64,000 nt of DNA from Trichuris trichiura (GCA_037903355.1 JBAJFE010000004.1:5750001-5814000), one strand, 5' to 3'; positions 22,011 to 34,057 are shown, counted from the stretch's first letter. Translations and numbers: made by a program. The notes: generated by a model from the sequence alone, not told the origin.

Positions 22011-24720
22011 GAAATAAAATTTTTCTTGCTTGTTACAACGGGACATTCCGTAACAATAAGCTCGTATGCTATACCAAAATTTATTAACACATATTTTAGA
22101 AGAAGCATTCTCTTGTCAATACTTCATTGTTTAAAATTTTTCTCTCTCCCCTGTTGCATATAGATGAGGACTTTTTCACGCACCTTCCCTCGGATTCCAA
22201 TTTTTTTTCAACTTGGGTCTATCATATATCGATCTAATATAAAGCGACTTTTCTGAGAAATGCATTTATCACACTGCATGAAAACTGTCCATACATGAAA
22301 AAGGGGGTATTTACGGCAGTAACGTCATGCAGAAGCGAAATGCGGAGAAAAATGAGAAAGAACCAATGAGCAAGTTACATCGCATGCTAGCATAGTTTTT
22401 TCGACTCCTCAAATGTGCTACTAAACTACGTTTAAAAGTAGGTGATACGTACAACCTTGGCCTCGTTGTTATTAATGAGGGAAAACGTTCAACAATGGAT
22501 GTCTCATATGAAAGCAAAAAATTCTCTAGGGAGACGCCATTAGGAGAAATGGCAAAATATTTCTAACTACATGAAACCGCAAGGGAGCTGACTGATACGA
22601 CGGAATTCAGCAGTTTGGCACTCGTCATTAGTGCAAGAGGAGCTTGGCGCCGAAACAATGACAAGTTTCGCTACCAGCTCAGAAAAAACTTTAGCCAGAA
22701 CAGGAAATCTCGCCTTTTCTCCACGGCACTCGAGAGGACAATACGACTGCTAAACTGGTTCACGCGCGAATCTTTTACATAGCGAGTTGGTCGTAAGCTT
22801 AATACCGTCTAACGTGTACGGGTACGCCTTAAGGAAGGATCGTGGTGTTCACGTCATTTCTGAATCCTTTCTTGTACCCTTTTGATAGGACCAGCGGTTC
22901 CTCAGCAAGCTCTTACTAAAAATTTTCAAATAAACGTGAAGCAGGAAAAAGCGTATTGCCAATGTTTCTTTTAGGTTGTGTTTTCCAATTCCATCGTATC
23001 TGGACATCAGTTGCTTGATAATAGATGGGTAAAGTATCATTCTTCCAATGAAACTAGGTTACCCGTTCGTAATGCTTTATATGGGCTGATTCATTGGCTA
23101 TTTTAATAAGGATTTTGCAATTGATAATACGGTAGGTAACAAGATACTAATCTAAGTGTAGCTCGCTACACTTAGATTTAGACGTTCATGAATTTCTCCG
23201 CGTGTAGGCTGAGAAGCTTTCAATTGAGAACACTAACGAACTGAAGGAAGAAAGATGTGAATAAGTTAAGGCATAGAAAAAATATACTTGCTAAACTACC
23301 AGTTGCTGTAGCACTCTCTTCACTTAAGGGTCAAATTTTGTCTACCCTACCGCATCAAGCATTGTTGGGGATGAGTGCGCATTCATATGTAAATCCGCAC
23401 TGAGATGTCCACAGACGACATCCTTTTTCGTTTTTCCATAACGGTGTTTAACACATCATATGGGATATTCAATGCAGTACTATATGCTGCGTTGGCATTA
23501 GGCGATTTTGCCCACGTCGACACAAACATTTGGAGTACGTTTAAAATAAACTTCATCAAACTATATAATGTTCGATTTTATGTACATTCGCTAAGCATCT
23601 CGACTTGCGATAGGACACTGAGAGCAAAGTGCCGTTATACATCCGTTATAACCTTTGCTAACATCAGTACACAGACAGCAGTTACACTAGAAATATAGTG
23701 CATCAAGCAGACTGGATTTTTAGTTCTACTCCACCCTTCTGTCGGCACGTGACCCGCGCTATCACATGAAAACTGCTATGGTAGGGGAAATGGCAATCGC
23801 ATTTCTTACACTAAGTGAAGACGGAAATCCTTCATAGAGTAACTAGCATGTCAGTTCGTCCTGTTGCTGAACTAGTTAAGCACGCGGGCAGGAAATACAG
23901 AGAAGTAAGAGAAAGGGAGATAATGAAAGTGCGAAGAAAAGAGAGGAGGATTTGACTAGAACACTTTTGAAACTACTGTTATGTCACGTTTGCCGCAATA
24001 CAAGATTTGCGCGGTTAGCAGAAGTTCAGTGTTCGAACTAAACCTTATTTCTCTTCCTTCGTTCATAATTTGTACTCTTTCATGCCAGTATTGTTAGCAA
24101 TCCTGTTGAGGTAAAAAGCGATAAGTTCCAGAAGTTTCGTACTCCAACTACATATCAAAATAACGTTTCTTCTTCGTGCACTGTTACTAAACCCCTTTGG
24201 AATAATAGTAATACTTTCTAGAGCAGAACACGTGCCATCGCCAGCGATAAATGAGCAGCTTAAACATGACCTGGAATACATCCAAATTGAGATAGATTGT
24301 GGCAAAAAGGTTCATCGCTGCAATACTTTCGTTTTAGAGAGCAGGCTTGTGACCACTGAAAGTTTTGAGCTTATTTATCTTTACACTGAAGCTTTCCTAG
24401 TGTTGTTCAAAAATGAAAGGCTCAGTTTAAACGCTCCTGGCACGATGAAATGGGTCATTGGTTTTTTATCAGATCGAACCCTATTGAAAGCAGGATTCGT
24501 TGGCATGAATCCATATTGTTTTATTCTCAGGAGATTGTTTGACCCTTGAGTTACTGGAGTTGGCCCTACATATTATCGAAACGCTGACCCTTCAAGGAAA
24601 ACCTGTTCCTTCCTCCATGCATGTTATTAGCCGAGCGGTAAGTGCTCGTCTTTCCATTGATAAAGTGAGAGCGAACTAATTCTGTGACCGCTATGGTAGA
24701 ACTGAGATCAGAAAGCTTAA
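22011..24720. other. No gene recognised
   Basis: ORFs up to 105 codons (such as 24232-24549) without domains. A 14-15 bp perfect hairpin (CTAAGTGTAG-type arms) lies at about 23150-23178. Confidence 0.5.
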
Positions 24721-24739
24721 AAAAGATGTGTTGCTCTTC

Positions 24740-24745
24740 TTTATT
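24740..24745 (-). terminator. Poly(A) signal of the WAP-like gene
   Basis: AATAAA on the minus strand, 24 nt after the stop codon of the gene at 24770-25518. It supports a genuine 3' end there, so this gene does not continue into the related exons at 19.5 kb. Confidence 0.65.
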
Positions 24746-24769
24746 GCATTTTTACATTCAGCTGAATTT

Positions 24770-25518
24770 TCACACTTTTTCTAAGGAGGAATTATCGACT
24801 CGCGCCTTACCTCGTAAGCTTTTCTTTGCGTTGACAGGCACACAGCGATAACCAGCATCAGTATGGCAGCAGTTTTCTCCTAACCGACAGTGAGTCAGAG
24901 ATTCACACTTGTGCAGCTGTTCTAATTCATCATTTGACATGTTCACTCGGCATATGCGCAGTTTCCACCTCGGGACCGGGCAGCAGTGGTTCCTCTCGTT
25001 ACATTCATATCCATTGGGACAAGTCGTTCCGTCCATGCACATAGCTATGGGCCATGAACCACTGCTACACTTTCCTGAAAAAAGCGTAGCAATACATTAT
25101 CCGAAGTCAACGTACGGTTGTGCAGTTTAATCACTCTGTTGGACATCCGGTTGCAAGCAGTATTTGCCAATGATTGTTTGACAGCATTTCCTCCAATCTG
25201 GACAATCTTCATCTAATTCGCACGTATCTTCCACATTTGTTTGGAAAACAAAGTCCTTGTAAGAATATAAAGGGCAAGACATGGCATTGCCGACAACGGA
25301 ACAGCACCACCCATTGACACACATCTGCTTACCAGTGCAATTCAAATGCTCTTCACAGGGTCCACTAGGAGCTGAGTTGTCTGGGCACTGCGCTGAAGTG
25401 TAAACGTTACTAACCATATAACATTTAAATGCATTTAATCTTGCTAACCAGCGATATTTGTGATAAGGAGAACAAGCGATGCGCAATAAAGGACGGGAGT
25501 CTTTGTCCAAGTCATCAT
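24770..25518 (-). CDS. Secreted WAP-like cysteine-rich protein, complete
   Basis: Three exons on the minus strand: 25449-25518, 25135-25392 and 24770-25074, joined in phase 1 across introns of 56 bp (GTTAGC to TTCAG) and 60 bp (GTGATT to TTTCAG). They give 210 residues. Residues 1-24 are a signal peptide (MMTWTKTPV, then ASLVLLITNIA, with cleavage near AA/Q). Cysteine modules follow: CPDNSAP to NGWCC (about 26-54), CPLYSY to the WAP-like CELDEDCPDWRKCC and GKYC (about 64-104), CSSG to CMDGTTCPNGYEC and NHCC (about 111-142), and a second WAP-like half domain CESLTHCRLGENCC to GYRC (about 168-190). The tail is short and basic. WAP-type proteins are often secreted protease inhibitors or antimicrobials; activity here is not shown. 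The start is fixed by the signal peptide: the longer open frame over exon 2 reads into intron 1 in the wrong frame. AATAAA follows the stop. Confidence 0.83.
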
Positions 25519-28500
25519 AAATGAGTTAGATGAGGCAAGGTGCTTAGCAAAGCTGATCTTGGAGTTTACTGCGACCCAGTTCAGCCGTCAGAGATCGGCG
25601 AAAGCGAAAGAAGTGACTCCTTGCCTGCTGTGCTGTTAGGACAAGTTTGGTTGTACGCAAATGTTGCTAGGCGTCACTGTAAATCATTATTGTTGTCATT
25701 CCGGTTCAGGCAGTTTCCATTGAGTAATTGAGTGGCTTTTAACAATAAAAATTCACGAGGTTGGGAACTACTCAACGGCAGAAAGTTGCTCATTGGAGCA
25801 CGCCGAGCAAACTCTAGTACTGTTCCATTTCGTTTTTCAGAATAGAGCTTTTTGTTATGCGTAAACTCACAATGAAGAAACTAAGTGTGACTAATTGCTT
25901 TTATTTCTTTTCACTCGATTTCTCTTATACTGGTTGTTCTGAAGCGTTAGCGAGTGTTTTGGCCACCAACTTTCGCTGCGCTGCCAAACGAACCTTATGC
26001 TTCAACTAGCAGAAATAGAAACAAGAAGACGTCATCTCAGCTTGAGTCGCGCGCTTGAAATATGGCTTGTAAATGCAATAGGCTCTGCATAATAAATCGA
26101 TGAGTGAAGAATGTGTTTACGTATAAAATTTAGTCCTCGTCCATCTAATTTTTCCAGAATGCTTGTAGAGAAAAGGACTTTTTTCTTTCCAGTAACTCCA
26201 CTTGTGTGGAACCCACTGATTCTTGCTGCTGCTACCACTCTGATGCGACAGGTCTTTTATTTTTCCTGCTTTTGTCGTGTTCCTGGAGCCAGAGATGGCC
26301 TGACGCTGGATGCTATCATTAAAAATTAAATGCCAATATTATTTAAGACATAAGTTTGCATAGGAAGTGCAATGGTTTTTTGTTTCGTTAAAGATTCAAG
26401 GTTAAAATGTACAGTTTGCCCCGTCGCCAGTTCCTGCGATTGAACAGGCACTAAGAACGCGAAAAAATAGGTCTCGAAGCTACGTACCTTATCTTGCATC
26501 ATTGAAATGAGCTGTTTCCGGCATCAAGCAAGCAGATATCAATCTGCTCTGTCCATACATATTAAAATTATGCTAAATACGAAATGCCCTGCGCTGGCGG
26601 ACTAAGGTTTTGAGGCTTCTGTAAATGTGAAACCAACTTTTGAAATGCATATAGTGTAGCTGTTTTATGTCTTTTCTCTGTTGCATATACTGAAGCGAGT
26701 TTCTACGCTGAAGATGGAATTAGAGAAATTCTGGAATCTGCGTGCTTAAGAGTATTGCAATATTCTCAAGTTTTCAGGCAGCTGCCTATCCAAAAATTTG
26801 CCTGAATTTCAAAGCTAATTTCCTACAGTTTTCCTGCGCATTTCGGCAGACGAGTGTATTTTAAGCTGTGAAATATTGAACCAGAAGATTAGAACTTGAT
26901 GAAATTTTCCCAACAGAACAAATGCTAACAATGTTGTCAATGCTCACTTAATTAGTACTTACCTTAATATCATTACATGTGGATTGCAGTTGAAAATGCA
27001 ACCTCAGTTACGTTAGGATTCTTTTTAAAGCTAGTAAACAACATTCATTCACTGACTGAATTTTCACCGGTTTTCGTTGTCTCGCACTGCCCAAAGCTCT
27101 TACGTTCCAACTTCTTCCTTCACCTGAATCCCAAAATTCATTACTAAAAACAGGAAAGCAGATATCCCCAATGTTACGGTGCAGCGAGCTTTTAAAATGA
27201 AAATTGAAAATTGTAATCGAAGGAGAAATGTAGTTTTTCAGTTCATTGTTTTTCAGTATAAATGAGATATTACTCCTGCAAGCCAGCGATTGCGGAAGGA
27301 AGAGAAAATAAAATATGCATTCGGAAAAGGACGAAACGTTCAAGCTCTCAAACATTTTTTGGCTTGCATTTCCGAGGTAATTACCTACCAAATTTGATAG
27401 CGCTCTTTATGAGAACAACGACTGACATGAGTAATAATGGAATCACATGTACTTCATTTTGAATAAAATTTCCGCATCTGCCTGTGACATAACTATAATC
27501 ATGACAAAGACTGAACTGTTCGCTGGGGTGGACAATGCGTTACTGCTAGCGAGCCCGTTCTTGAAACTAGATCAAAAATCAAAAATCTTTATTTGCTGCT
27601 ATTGATCTATGGTCTTTTCGAAGGCTACAAATCAACGCTTGCATTAATCGTTCAAGGAGTATTGAAAAGCTTTTCTTTACGGGACCGTAGACTCTCATGA
27701 ATTAAAAGTTTTATTTCTTTATTTACGAACCGGGTCCCACCAACCAAGGAAGAATACACCGAAGCTTTAGAATGTTTAACTGTCACTAGCTGAGGGCTGG
27801 AAATGTTTTACCTACAATTTTTTGGGATACGAAAACCTAACTTGTCTGATATTTCAAACATAGCGCTACTATTACAGGCCAGCGTTACGCTATTTCTTTC
27901 TCTAATTTTGCGAACCAACCAAGGAGAACCCATGAGATGATCAGACATTGGTTTTTAGTTTCGGCAGACAGTTGTAGCGGCTGCGAACAGTAGAGAGTCA
28001 TGTAGGTTCATTAGAAGCGCATGTGCGCGTACCTAAATTTCACAGAAATAGGTACAGTGGACAGGAAAGGGTGCTTCCGATTGCGTCTGAGGGTGTGCGT
28101 GTTTTGCGCTGAGTAAAAGCTTGCACGCGGGGAAGCGTTCACTGCACAAAGTAAATTTGGATTTGCTGCACCTCACAATCACGCGTTCCCCTTGCTGAAC
28201 AAACCACTTTACCACTCAGGCCTGGCGTCCTAGGACATATTTTATTTAAAACTTTTTGGAAAAACTAGTTGCAGGGGAAAAAAGAGTTGCAGCCGGCAGC
28301 TAGGATTATTTTCAGTCGCATGGCAAAAGTATCTTTCTGAATGGCTAAAAGAAAAGGAAATCCCATTGTGAAAACTGCGCTCAAATAAAAGGGTGTTAAA
28401 TTTGATTACAATAAAGTATAATTGCGCTGCGTCGTCTGAAAGCAGCCGAAGCGGCAAATTTTGCATACCTCTGTAAATCGAAACTGAATTACGTTTTTAT

Positions 28501-29231
28501 TCTCGATACAAAATTTGCCTTCTCTCTTTCACTAAAACGAATGTGCTTATTCGTAACCCACAAAGTTTGGATCATTTTGACATATGAAGAACGGTATGTA
28601 AACGATGCATTATCTGCTGAGATAGTCACTAATAACAGAAAAGTGAGAAGAGGAAGTGCTTAGCTTCCTTGCCACACCTAGAAACTGTTTCCACTGTACA
28701 ATGAATTTATCTCAGCTGAACTCAGATGGACCCAGCGTTATTCGAGTGACTGCAGTTGTGCATTCGGTTCACAATTGCTTCCTGACTACTGCATGCAATC
28801 GTTAGTATCCGTGGTTCCTTACCCCGAACAAGAAGGAAACTCTTTGACGATGCGCCCCTTTAAGCTGCCAGTTTTGCAACAGGATGCCGAATTATGCATG
28901 AATAATAAATAAACTTCTAAACCCATAAGCTTGTACTTTCGATTTTTGTCCTTCGCCGTGTGGTCTCATCCGGCCTTCTACTGACCACTCTGATCATTCA
29001 TGGCCTCCTGAAGCGTTTTATTACCTCATGGTAGTAGTATGCTTCTTCAAAATCATCGTCGCCACTTTCAGCTAACGCCTGCGTATCAACCCGCAGTGAT
29101 GCTCCGTCCTGTGATGTTTAAAAGCGTGTGGTGGCTAGGCTTTCCATGCTGAGATGCTAGATGTAATGCAATGTCCAGTCCTTTTTTAAAGAATCTGCCA
29201 TAATCCACCAGTAGATTTTGATACAATATCA
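25519..29231. other. No gene recognised (3.7 kb)
   Basis: ORFs up to 127 codons (27008-27391, minus) but no domain or splice support. The 5' flank of the WAP-like gene must contain its promoter; I see no distinctive element. Confidence 0.5.
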
Positions 29232-29245
29232 CAACCTGCGGAATA

Positions 29246-29665
29246 CGGATATGAAGGCGTAAAGTTGGTAACGGGTTTGGTGGTTGAACAAGAAATGTAC
29301 ATGGATTCGACAGGACGCTTCACATAACTTTGACTGACCACCCTATTACGCGTTGTCCCTCCGCCGAGGACAGCCTCTAAGGAATTTGCTCCGAAGCTGA
29401 TCCGGCCGTGTGTGTATACCCTCGACAGGTCAAGGTTCGACTAGACAGGCTCGCACACGACTCGGAAAGGTGAAGGAGCAACTCCTGAGGAAAAACTCGG
29501 TGGGAGGGCAACTCCTTCGTGCGCTGATGACGGCTCAAGATTGAGCCGAAAGCTTCGCCAGACGTGTGTTTGGTTTTGTGCCTTTGAACGACAATAAAGT
29601 TTTTTAATTTTTGACTCGTTTCATTGGCAAATAGAAACGGGAAAAATCCATGTACATTTCTTGTT
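29246..29665 (+). mobile_element. Ribozyme-bearing element, copy B, with target duplication
   Basis: Target duplication CAACCTGCGGAATA (14 bp) at 29232-29245 and 29666-29679. The terminal inverted repeat GGTTGAACAAGAAATGTACA begins at 29282 and its complement ends at 29670. A left tail (CGGATATGAAGGCG onward) lies outside the repeat, as in Penelope-like elements. The interior matches 3361-3712. A well preserved hammerhead-like core lies at 29521-29558. There is no coding frame. Confidence 0.82.
29521..29558 (+). ncRNA. Hammerhead-like core, well preserved
   Basis: GCG-CTGATGA-C-GGCTC-AAGATT-GAGCC-GAAAGCTT-CGC. Helix I (GCG/CGC) and helix II (5 bp) are intact. The site would cleave after AGCUU, a less favoured U. 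Confidence 0.55.
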
Positions 29666-30619
29666 CAACCTGCGGAATAGTTATTTATAATGGTTTTGTA
29701 CGGCTGTGTTCCAGCTTAAATTCATTGAAAAGAGGAAAGAAAAGGCAGAAGGTAATTATAGAAAACGTAGTCTTCAAAACGAACTGCTTCCATCTTCAGC
29801 GTGAATGGTACTAGAAGCTCAGTCGTTCCATATGACTCATAATCATTCACAATTAAGACGGAACTAGTTCTTTCAGAAAGCAAAGTTAGAGCTGTGTTTT
29901 TTGAACTTTTTGTAAGGTACGAAGTTATCAGTGCTAGAGCTTACATAATTTGCACTAAAGTGAGTCTGAAGCTTAGGCCGCCCCTTTGCCTTCCAGACGT
30001 ACCGATCTCTAAATCCAAATCTCACTTCTGTGAAGAAGTTGAAAATATTTCCGTATTAACGCTGCGAAGGCAACATTGGAGAGCGTTGCGGGTGAGACAC
30101 ATTAAAAGTAACACGAACTTTAGTAGTCTTCGAACTGTAGTTTGCGTTACGCTTCAAATCGTGCTGATTAAACGATTTCCATGCGGCGTTATCCTTCCAT
30201 AACTACTTTCTGGCATTTCTGATTTTGCAACAGCTTTCTCGCTTACTTACTTTTTTTCGAATGATCGACTAATGAAATGGATCCTGCTGCACGTGGCCAT
30301 CTGGTAGGTTAGCCTTGCTTTTCTACTTGTTTGCTGCAAAATTCTTTGTTTATTACTTATTCTCACTGGTATGGTTGGAAGTCTGTTTCAATTAAAAAGC
30401 GATATAGTTTTCTTTTATTTGTGACGCATTGAACTGCAAACCACTTAAAATTATTGGTAATAAGAAAGATACAAGACAAGACGGGGTGCTTCTTAATGGG
30501 TCAGTGGATTTTCATGATGGAAAAATTCTTTATTACACCTTTGTCTAGCCCGTTGATAATGTGTGAAATAAACCGAAGCAAATGCCCTACCAACGAATGG
30601 ATGAGCAAATGGGAAGGGA

Positions 30620-31674
30620 ATGGAAAGTCCAATATCTCCGGTCCTTGCTGAATTGTTTATGGAACACCTGGAGGAGATAGGCTTCGAAGGGACGGACAAC
30701 CCTTGGGCTCCCCGTCTGTTTAAACCTTCCTTCGACGACATTTTTGCTATTGTTAGAAGGGGGCAAGAAGAAGCTCTTTTGAAGCACCTGAACTCTATTT
30801 TCTTGGGACAAATAGTTTTTGCGATTGAAACGGAAGTGGACAGGAAGCTTCCCTTCGTGGACGTGTTCACCGAAAAGTTATGAGCTTAAGAACAACAGTA
30901 TACAGGAAACTGACACATTCAGACAGATATCTGCATTTCTCCTCACACCACCCAATGTCAATGAAGAGAGGTGTCGTGACAGGCATGGTGGACCACGCTG
31001 TCGCAATCTGTGCCCCGGAGTTCTTGAATTCCGAGTTACACCTCATTGTGACGGCGTTGGAGAAAAACGGCTACCCAAAATCCTTCGTGGCTTCGACCAT
31101 AGCACGAAGGTTAGACCCAGCTAGTGACAGGCCGAATGGTGATGGAGGTCCTTACCCAGTTATCACCATCCCTTACTATGTCGGCCTAGGGGAACACTTG
31201 CAACGTTTGGGACGCCAGTATAGCTACCGCGTTTACTTCAAGTCTTCCCCTAGCCTACGATCTCTAGTCCGGAACTATAAGATCAAAGTTCCGTTCGAGC
31301 AAAGACCGGACGTCGTTTATGAGATCAAATGTGGTTCCAACGCCTCCAACATAGGAGAAACGGGCAACACTTTATTTGACGGATTTGTCGATCACATGAA
31401 GGCGCTCAACAGTTACCGGAGCGCGGAAGAAGAATTGAACGGGATACACAGGAAACGACGAGGACGTCCTAGAAAAACACCACCGGTACAAGCCATGGAA
31501 AAGGTGAAAAACATCGCGGTTGTTGAGCATTCCTCTCAATGCTCACTCGACCTGCACCCGGCGATTATTTGCTGCGAGGGCCTTTTCCGCCTTGGGCAGA
31601 TAAAAGAGTCCTTGTTCATTCGTAATAACGTTTCCATTAACCGTGACAAATGGGTGGAGGTCAGCTCGATATGA
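30620..31674 (+). pseudogene. Penelope-like RT and GIY-YIG endonuclease, broken
   Basis: Two overlapping frames, 30620-30883 and 30880-31674, need one frameshift near 30870-30885 to be continuous. The first has the RT segments SPISPVLAELFMEHLE, FDDIFAIVRRG (the catalytic YVDD is SFDD) and LPFVDVFTE. The second continues with TVYRKLTHSDRYLHFSSHHP, the Penelope linker, VVYEIKC, NIGETGNTLFDGFVDHMKAL (GIY-YIG domain with Tyr of YIG replaced by Asn), and a C-terminal RKIKE-like region with KESLFIRNNVSINRDKW. The N-terminal half of the RT (motifs before the PISP box) is missing. Penelope-like elements use this protein to nick and copy into target DNA. With the frameshift, the missing half and the altered catalytic motif this copy cannot be autonomous. 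Confidence 0.88.
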
Positions 31675-31775
31675 ACATCTGTTATCAGTAAAACGGATTG
31701 TTGTTCCATACCGACTGGCGCCCCTCTCAGACCTATAAATATCCTTCTATCGGAGTAAATCTTGCATTACCATAA

Positions 31776-31813
31776 TCGCTGACGACGGGACAAGGTTGGT
31801 CCCGAAAGCTCCA
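31776..31813 (+). ncRNA. Hammerhead-like core of the Penelope-like element
   Basis: TCG-CTGACGA-C-GGGAC-AAGGTTG-GTCCC-GAAAGCTC-CAA. Helix II is perfect, helix I is damaged. It lies about 100 bp after the endonuclease stop, inside the right arm flank. Confidence 0.55.
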
Positions 31814-32062
31814 AAGTTGCGAAGTGTTCTGAATTTTTCCTTAATAATTTGCTCATCTATTCGTTGGTAGGACATTTGCTTCGGTTTATTTCAGACGTTA
31901 TCAACAGGCTAGACGAAGCCATAATAAAGAATTTTTCCATCATGACAAGATAACAGGACAAATGAAAAAGTGGTGTTTTTGTACGGGACTGTAAGTTTTC
32001 ATATTAAAGCGTCTTTATTACGGATCATGTGTCCCATTGTTATGTAAATTGAACAGAAATTC

Positions 32063-32100
32063 CCCGGAGCTTTCGGGTCTGTCGCGACCCGTCTTCAGCG
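32063..32100 (-). ncRNA. Hammerhead-like core
   Basis: Minus strand: TCG-CTGAAGA-C-GGGTC-GCGACA-GACCC-GAAAGCTC-CGG. Helix II perfect, helix I with one wobble. Confidence 0.5.
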
Positions 32101-32131
32101 ATCAAACGATGATCAATCTATCATCGTTTGA

Positions 32132-32169
32132 CCACTGAAGACAGGTCGCGACAGACCCGAAAGCTCCGG
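32132..32169 (+). ncRNA. Hammerhead-like core, damaged
   Basis: CCA-CTGAAGA-C-AGGTC-GCGACA-GACCC-GAAAGCTC-CGG. One helix II and one helix I pair are lost compared with the opposite arm. Confidence 0.4.
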
Positions 32170-32250
32170 AGAATTTATGTTCAATTTGCATACCAACGGG
32201 ACACATGATCCGTAATAAAGACGCTTTAATATGAGAACAAGACAAATGAA

Positions 32251-34011
32251 TACAAAAGCATGACACTGTACGTACGTTCAATCTGTAGAGCTTAAATAGC
32301 TAGGAGCCGTTGGTTATGAATATGTTTGTATTAAACATATAACTTTTCATTAACTTAGGTTTGTCTGCGTGAATATGCGCTCAGTAGTTGACATAAAATG
32401 GAAGCGGGCAGGAGTATAGTGAGAATACGAAATTTGATCGAACTGAATAAAATGCTCTTTTCCACGGCCAAATCTGTTTTGCCTAAAATGTCTGTCCCTT
32501 TCGTATTCGTTGATACCTGGCGTTGAAGAACGAAAAGAGCTAAAGTGGGAAAACATTGTTTCAGTACAGACAAGAATGTCGTGTTTACTTTTCGGTGTTA
32601 TAGAAATTTTGGGATAACATCGTTTCTATTATTAACAGTGCGCTTACAGTTACGGGCGCACATGCTCATTGCTGAATCACGGCTGTCATCTTGCAGGTAT
32701 GTTGAGCTGGATAATGCCCTACCGTATTGGAAAAGTTAGAGGCAACACTGTTCATTGTTGCGTAATTCTGTGGTTACAAAAGTCAAGCTGTTACCTGTAA
32801 AAGGTTGGAAAACTTACTAACGTGAAAGGAGGATAAAGTAACGAAAGCGTAAAGAGGTCAGTGATGTGTTTAATGAGTACGTGAGAACATAATAGGGGAT
32901 GAATGAACGAAAGGAGACGAGGGGCGCACAGGAGCACGAAACTGGACGACAGCAAGGCAGTCGGAACCGAAAGAGACGACTGGCTGAACCGAGGCAGATA
33001 TGGCCTGAGCCTGCTGAAACTGAGAGAGAGTCGAAACGAACGAGTCCAAGCGAGCCTCCTATAGACTCCGTGACTGAAACCCTTATGTCGAACGAGCTGG
33101 GGCGAAGGAACCCGTAAATAAACGAAAACCAGTGGACGGGCGGACCGCTGTACCGCGAAGCGGCATGCGAAATAGTTTTCGTGAACCTATTTTCCCATAT
33201 TCGTAATTGCTGGCCAGTTCTGTTGAATCGAAAAAAAATTAAGTTAGCTCCCGATTAATGTGCGATTTCTAGGCCATTGTAACCTGTGTTTCCTGGGTTG
33301 CGCGACGGTGTCCATCCTACTTTCTACCTGTGTAATATAAGTCCAAGAAGTCTAAATTTATTCTTTGTAGTCAGTTGTTAGCGTCTGCTTCAACAGGTTT
33401 TGACGTTTGCTAGCGGCTAAGTCACGAACGCTTTTTAAGCATAAAAGGCGCTGTCCATCGCATTCTTCCTGTTCTTCGGCCGGTCACTCCACTCCTCAAT
33501 GCTTTGATGATCTCCGCCTTCTTCTCTATTGTGAGCGTAATTTGCTCCATTTTATATGTTTGAACAACTGCACAACCGTAGAACACAGTGATAATGACTC
33601 CCGTATTGCTCTCCTTAAATACGGTCTCTTCACGTATAATGCGGTGGTAGCCCTACCTTCACATAACACGATTCTATTTTTGTTCATATCGTGCAATTAG
33701 ATTGACGGTCCTTCCGCAGCGTATTGATATACATATGACAAGCTCTATCCGATGTCAATATTGACTGCTATGTTGCATATTTCCGTTTATTTGTGGAAGC
33801 CTATGTCACGAGGTGAATTGTTGTAGCCAACCTATTGGTCCAGGTTGGCTCGCCAAAGCCGTGGCTGGACTGTGCCTATGTTAGCATATACCGGAAGGAC
33901 CATTGGCTAGTTGTTTGCTGCCCTTATAGCCGTTTCCGCCAAATGACTGTGCGTTTCGCACAAGTAGTCTAATTATCTTTATTGTGTACTGTCGTTCTAT
34001 TGTTCTCTTCC
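32251..34011. other. No gene recognised; purine-rich ORF and repeats
   Basis: A 72-codon frame at 32899-33117 is Arg/Glu-rich because the DNA is purine-rich. A 97-codon frame at 33407-33700 has no domain. The stretch may contain the body of the Tigger-like element that ends at 34057. Confidence 0.4.
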
Positions 34012-34057
34012 ACGAATTCGGATTAGAGAGGGATTCGGATTAGGGAGGTTTCACTGT
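34012..34057. mobile_element. pogo/Tigger-type terminal inverted repeat
   Basis: Read on the minus strand it starts CAGTGAAACCTCCCTAATCC and continues with AATCCCTCTCTAATCCG, the typical style of pogo/Tigger ends. It abuts a TA dinucleotide (34058-34059). The partner end to the left was not found. Confidence 0.6.

Larger units (their letters stand above)
30482..31943 (+). mobile_element. Penelope-like element, truncated, between foldback arms
   Basis: Arms of about 98 bp (30512-30609 and 31847-31945) are inverted copies: TCATGATGGAAAAATTCTTT faces AAAGAATTTTTCCATCATGA, and GCCCTACCAACGAATGGATG faces its near complement. A 7 bp word GACAAGA flanks at 30475-30481 and 31944-31950. A left tail of about 30 bp lies outside the arm. 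Between the arms is a broken RT/GIY-YIG coding region and, near the 3' end, a hammerhead-like core. The arms carry the same GGATGAGCAAAT word as the short foldback elements, tying those to this family. Confidence 0.85.
31967..32235. mobile_element. Foldback element, 269 bp
   Basis: Target duplication AACAGGACAAATGAA / AACAAGACAAATGAA (one mismatch) at 31952-31966 and 32236-32250. Arms from ATATTAAAGCGTCTTTATTA to its complement, with a left tail GTGGTGTTTTTGTACGGGAC. A ribozyme-like core sits in each arm. It landed only 9 bp beyond the end of the Penelope-like element. Confidence 0.85.

Noticed and set aside
25127..25510. 127-codon minus-strand frame with its own ATG
   Set aside because: Its first part is intron 1 of the WAP-like gene; the signal-peptide exon at 25449-25518 in another frame fits better.
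27008..27391. 127-codon minus-strand ORF
   Set aside because: AT-rich, no recognisable motif, no exon signals.
28033..28215. Possible tRNA-like block
   Set aside because: No consistent A and B boxes or cloverleaf could be drawn.
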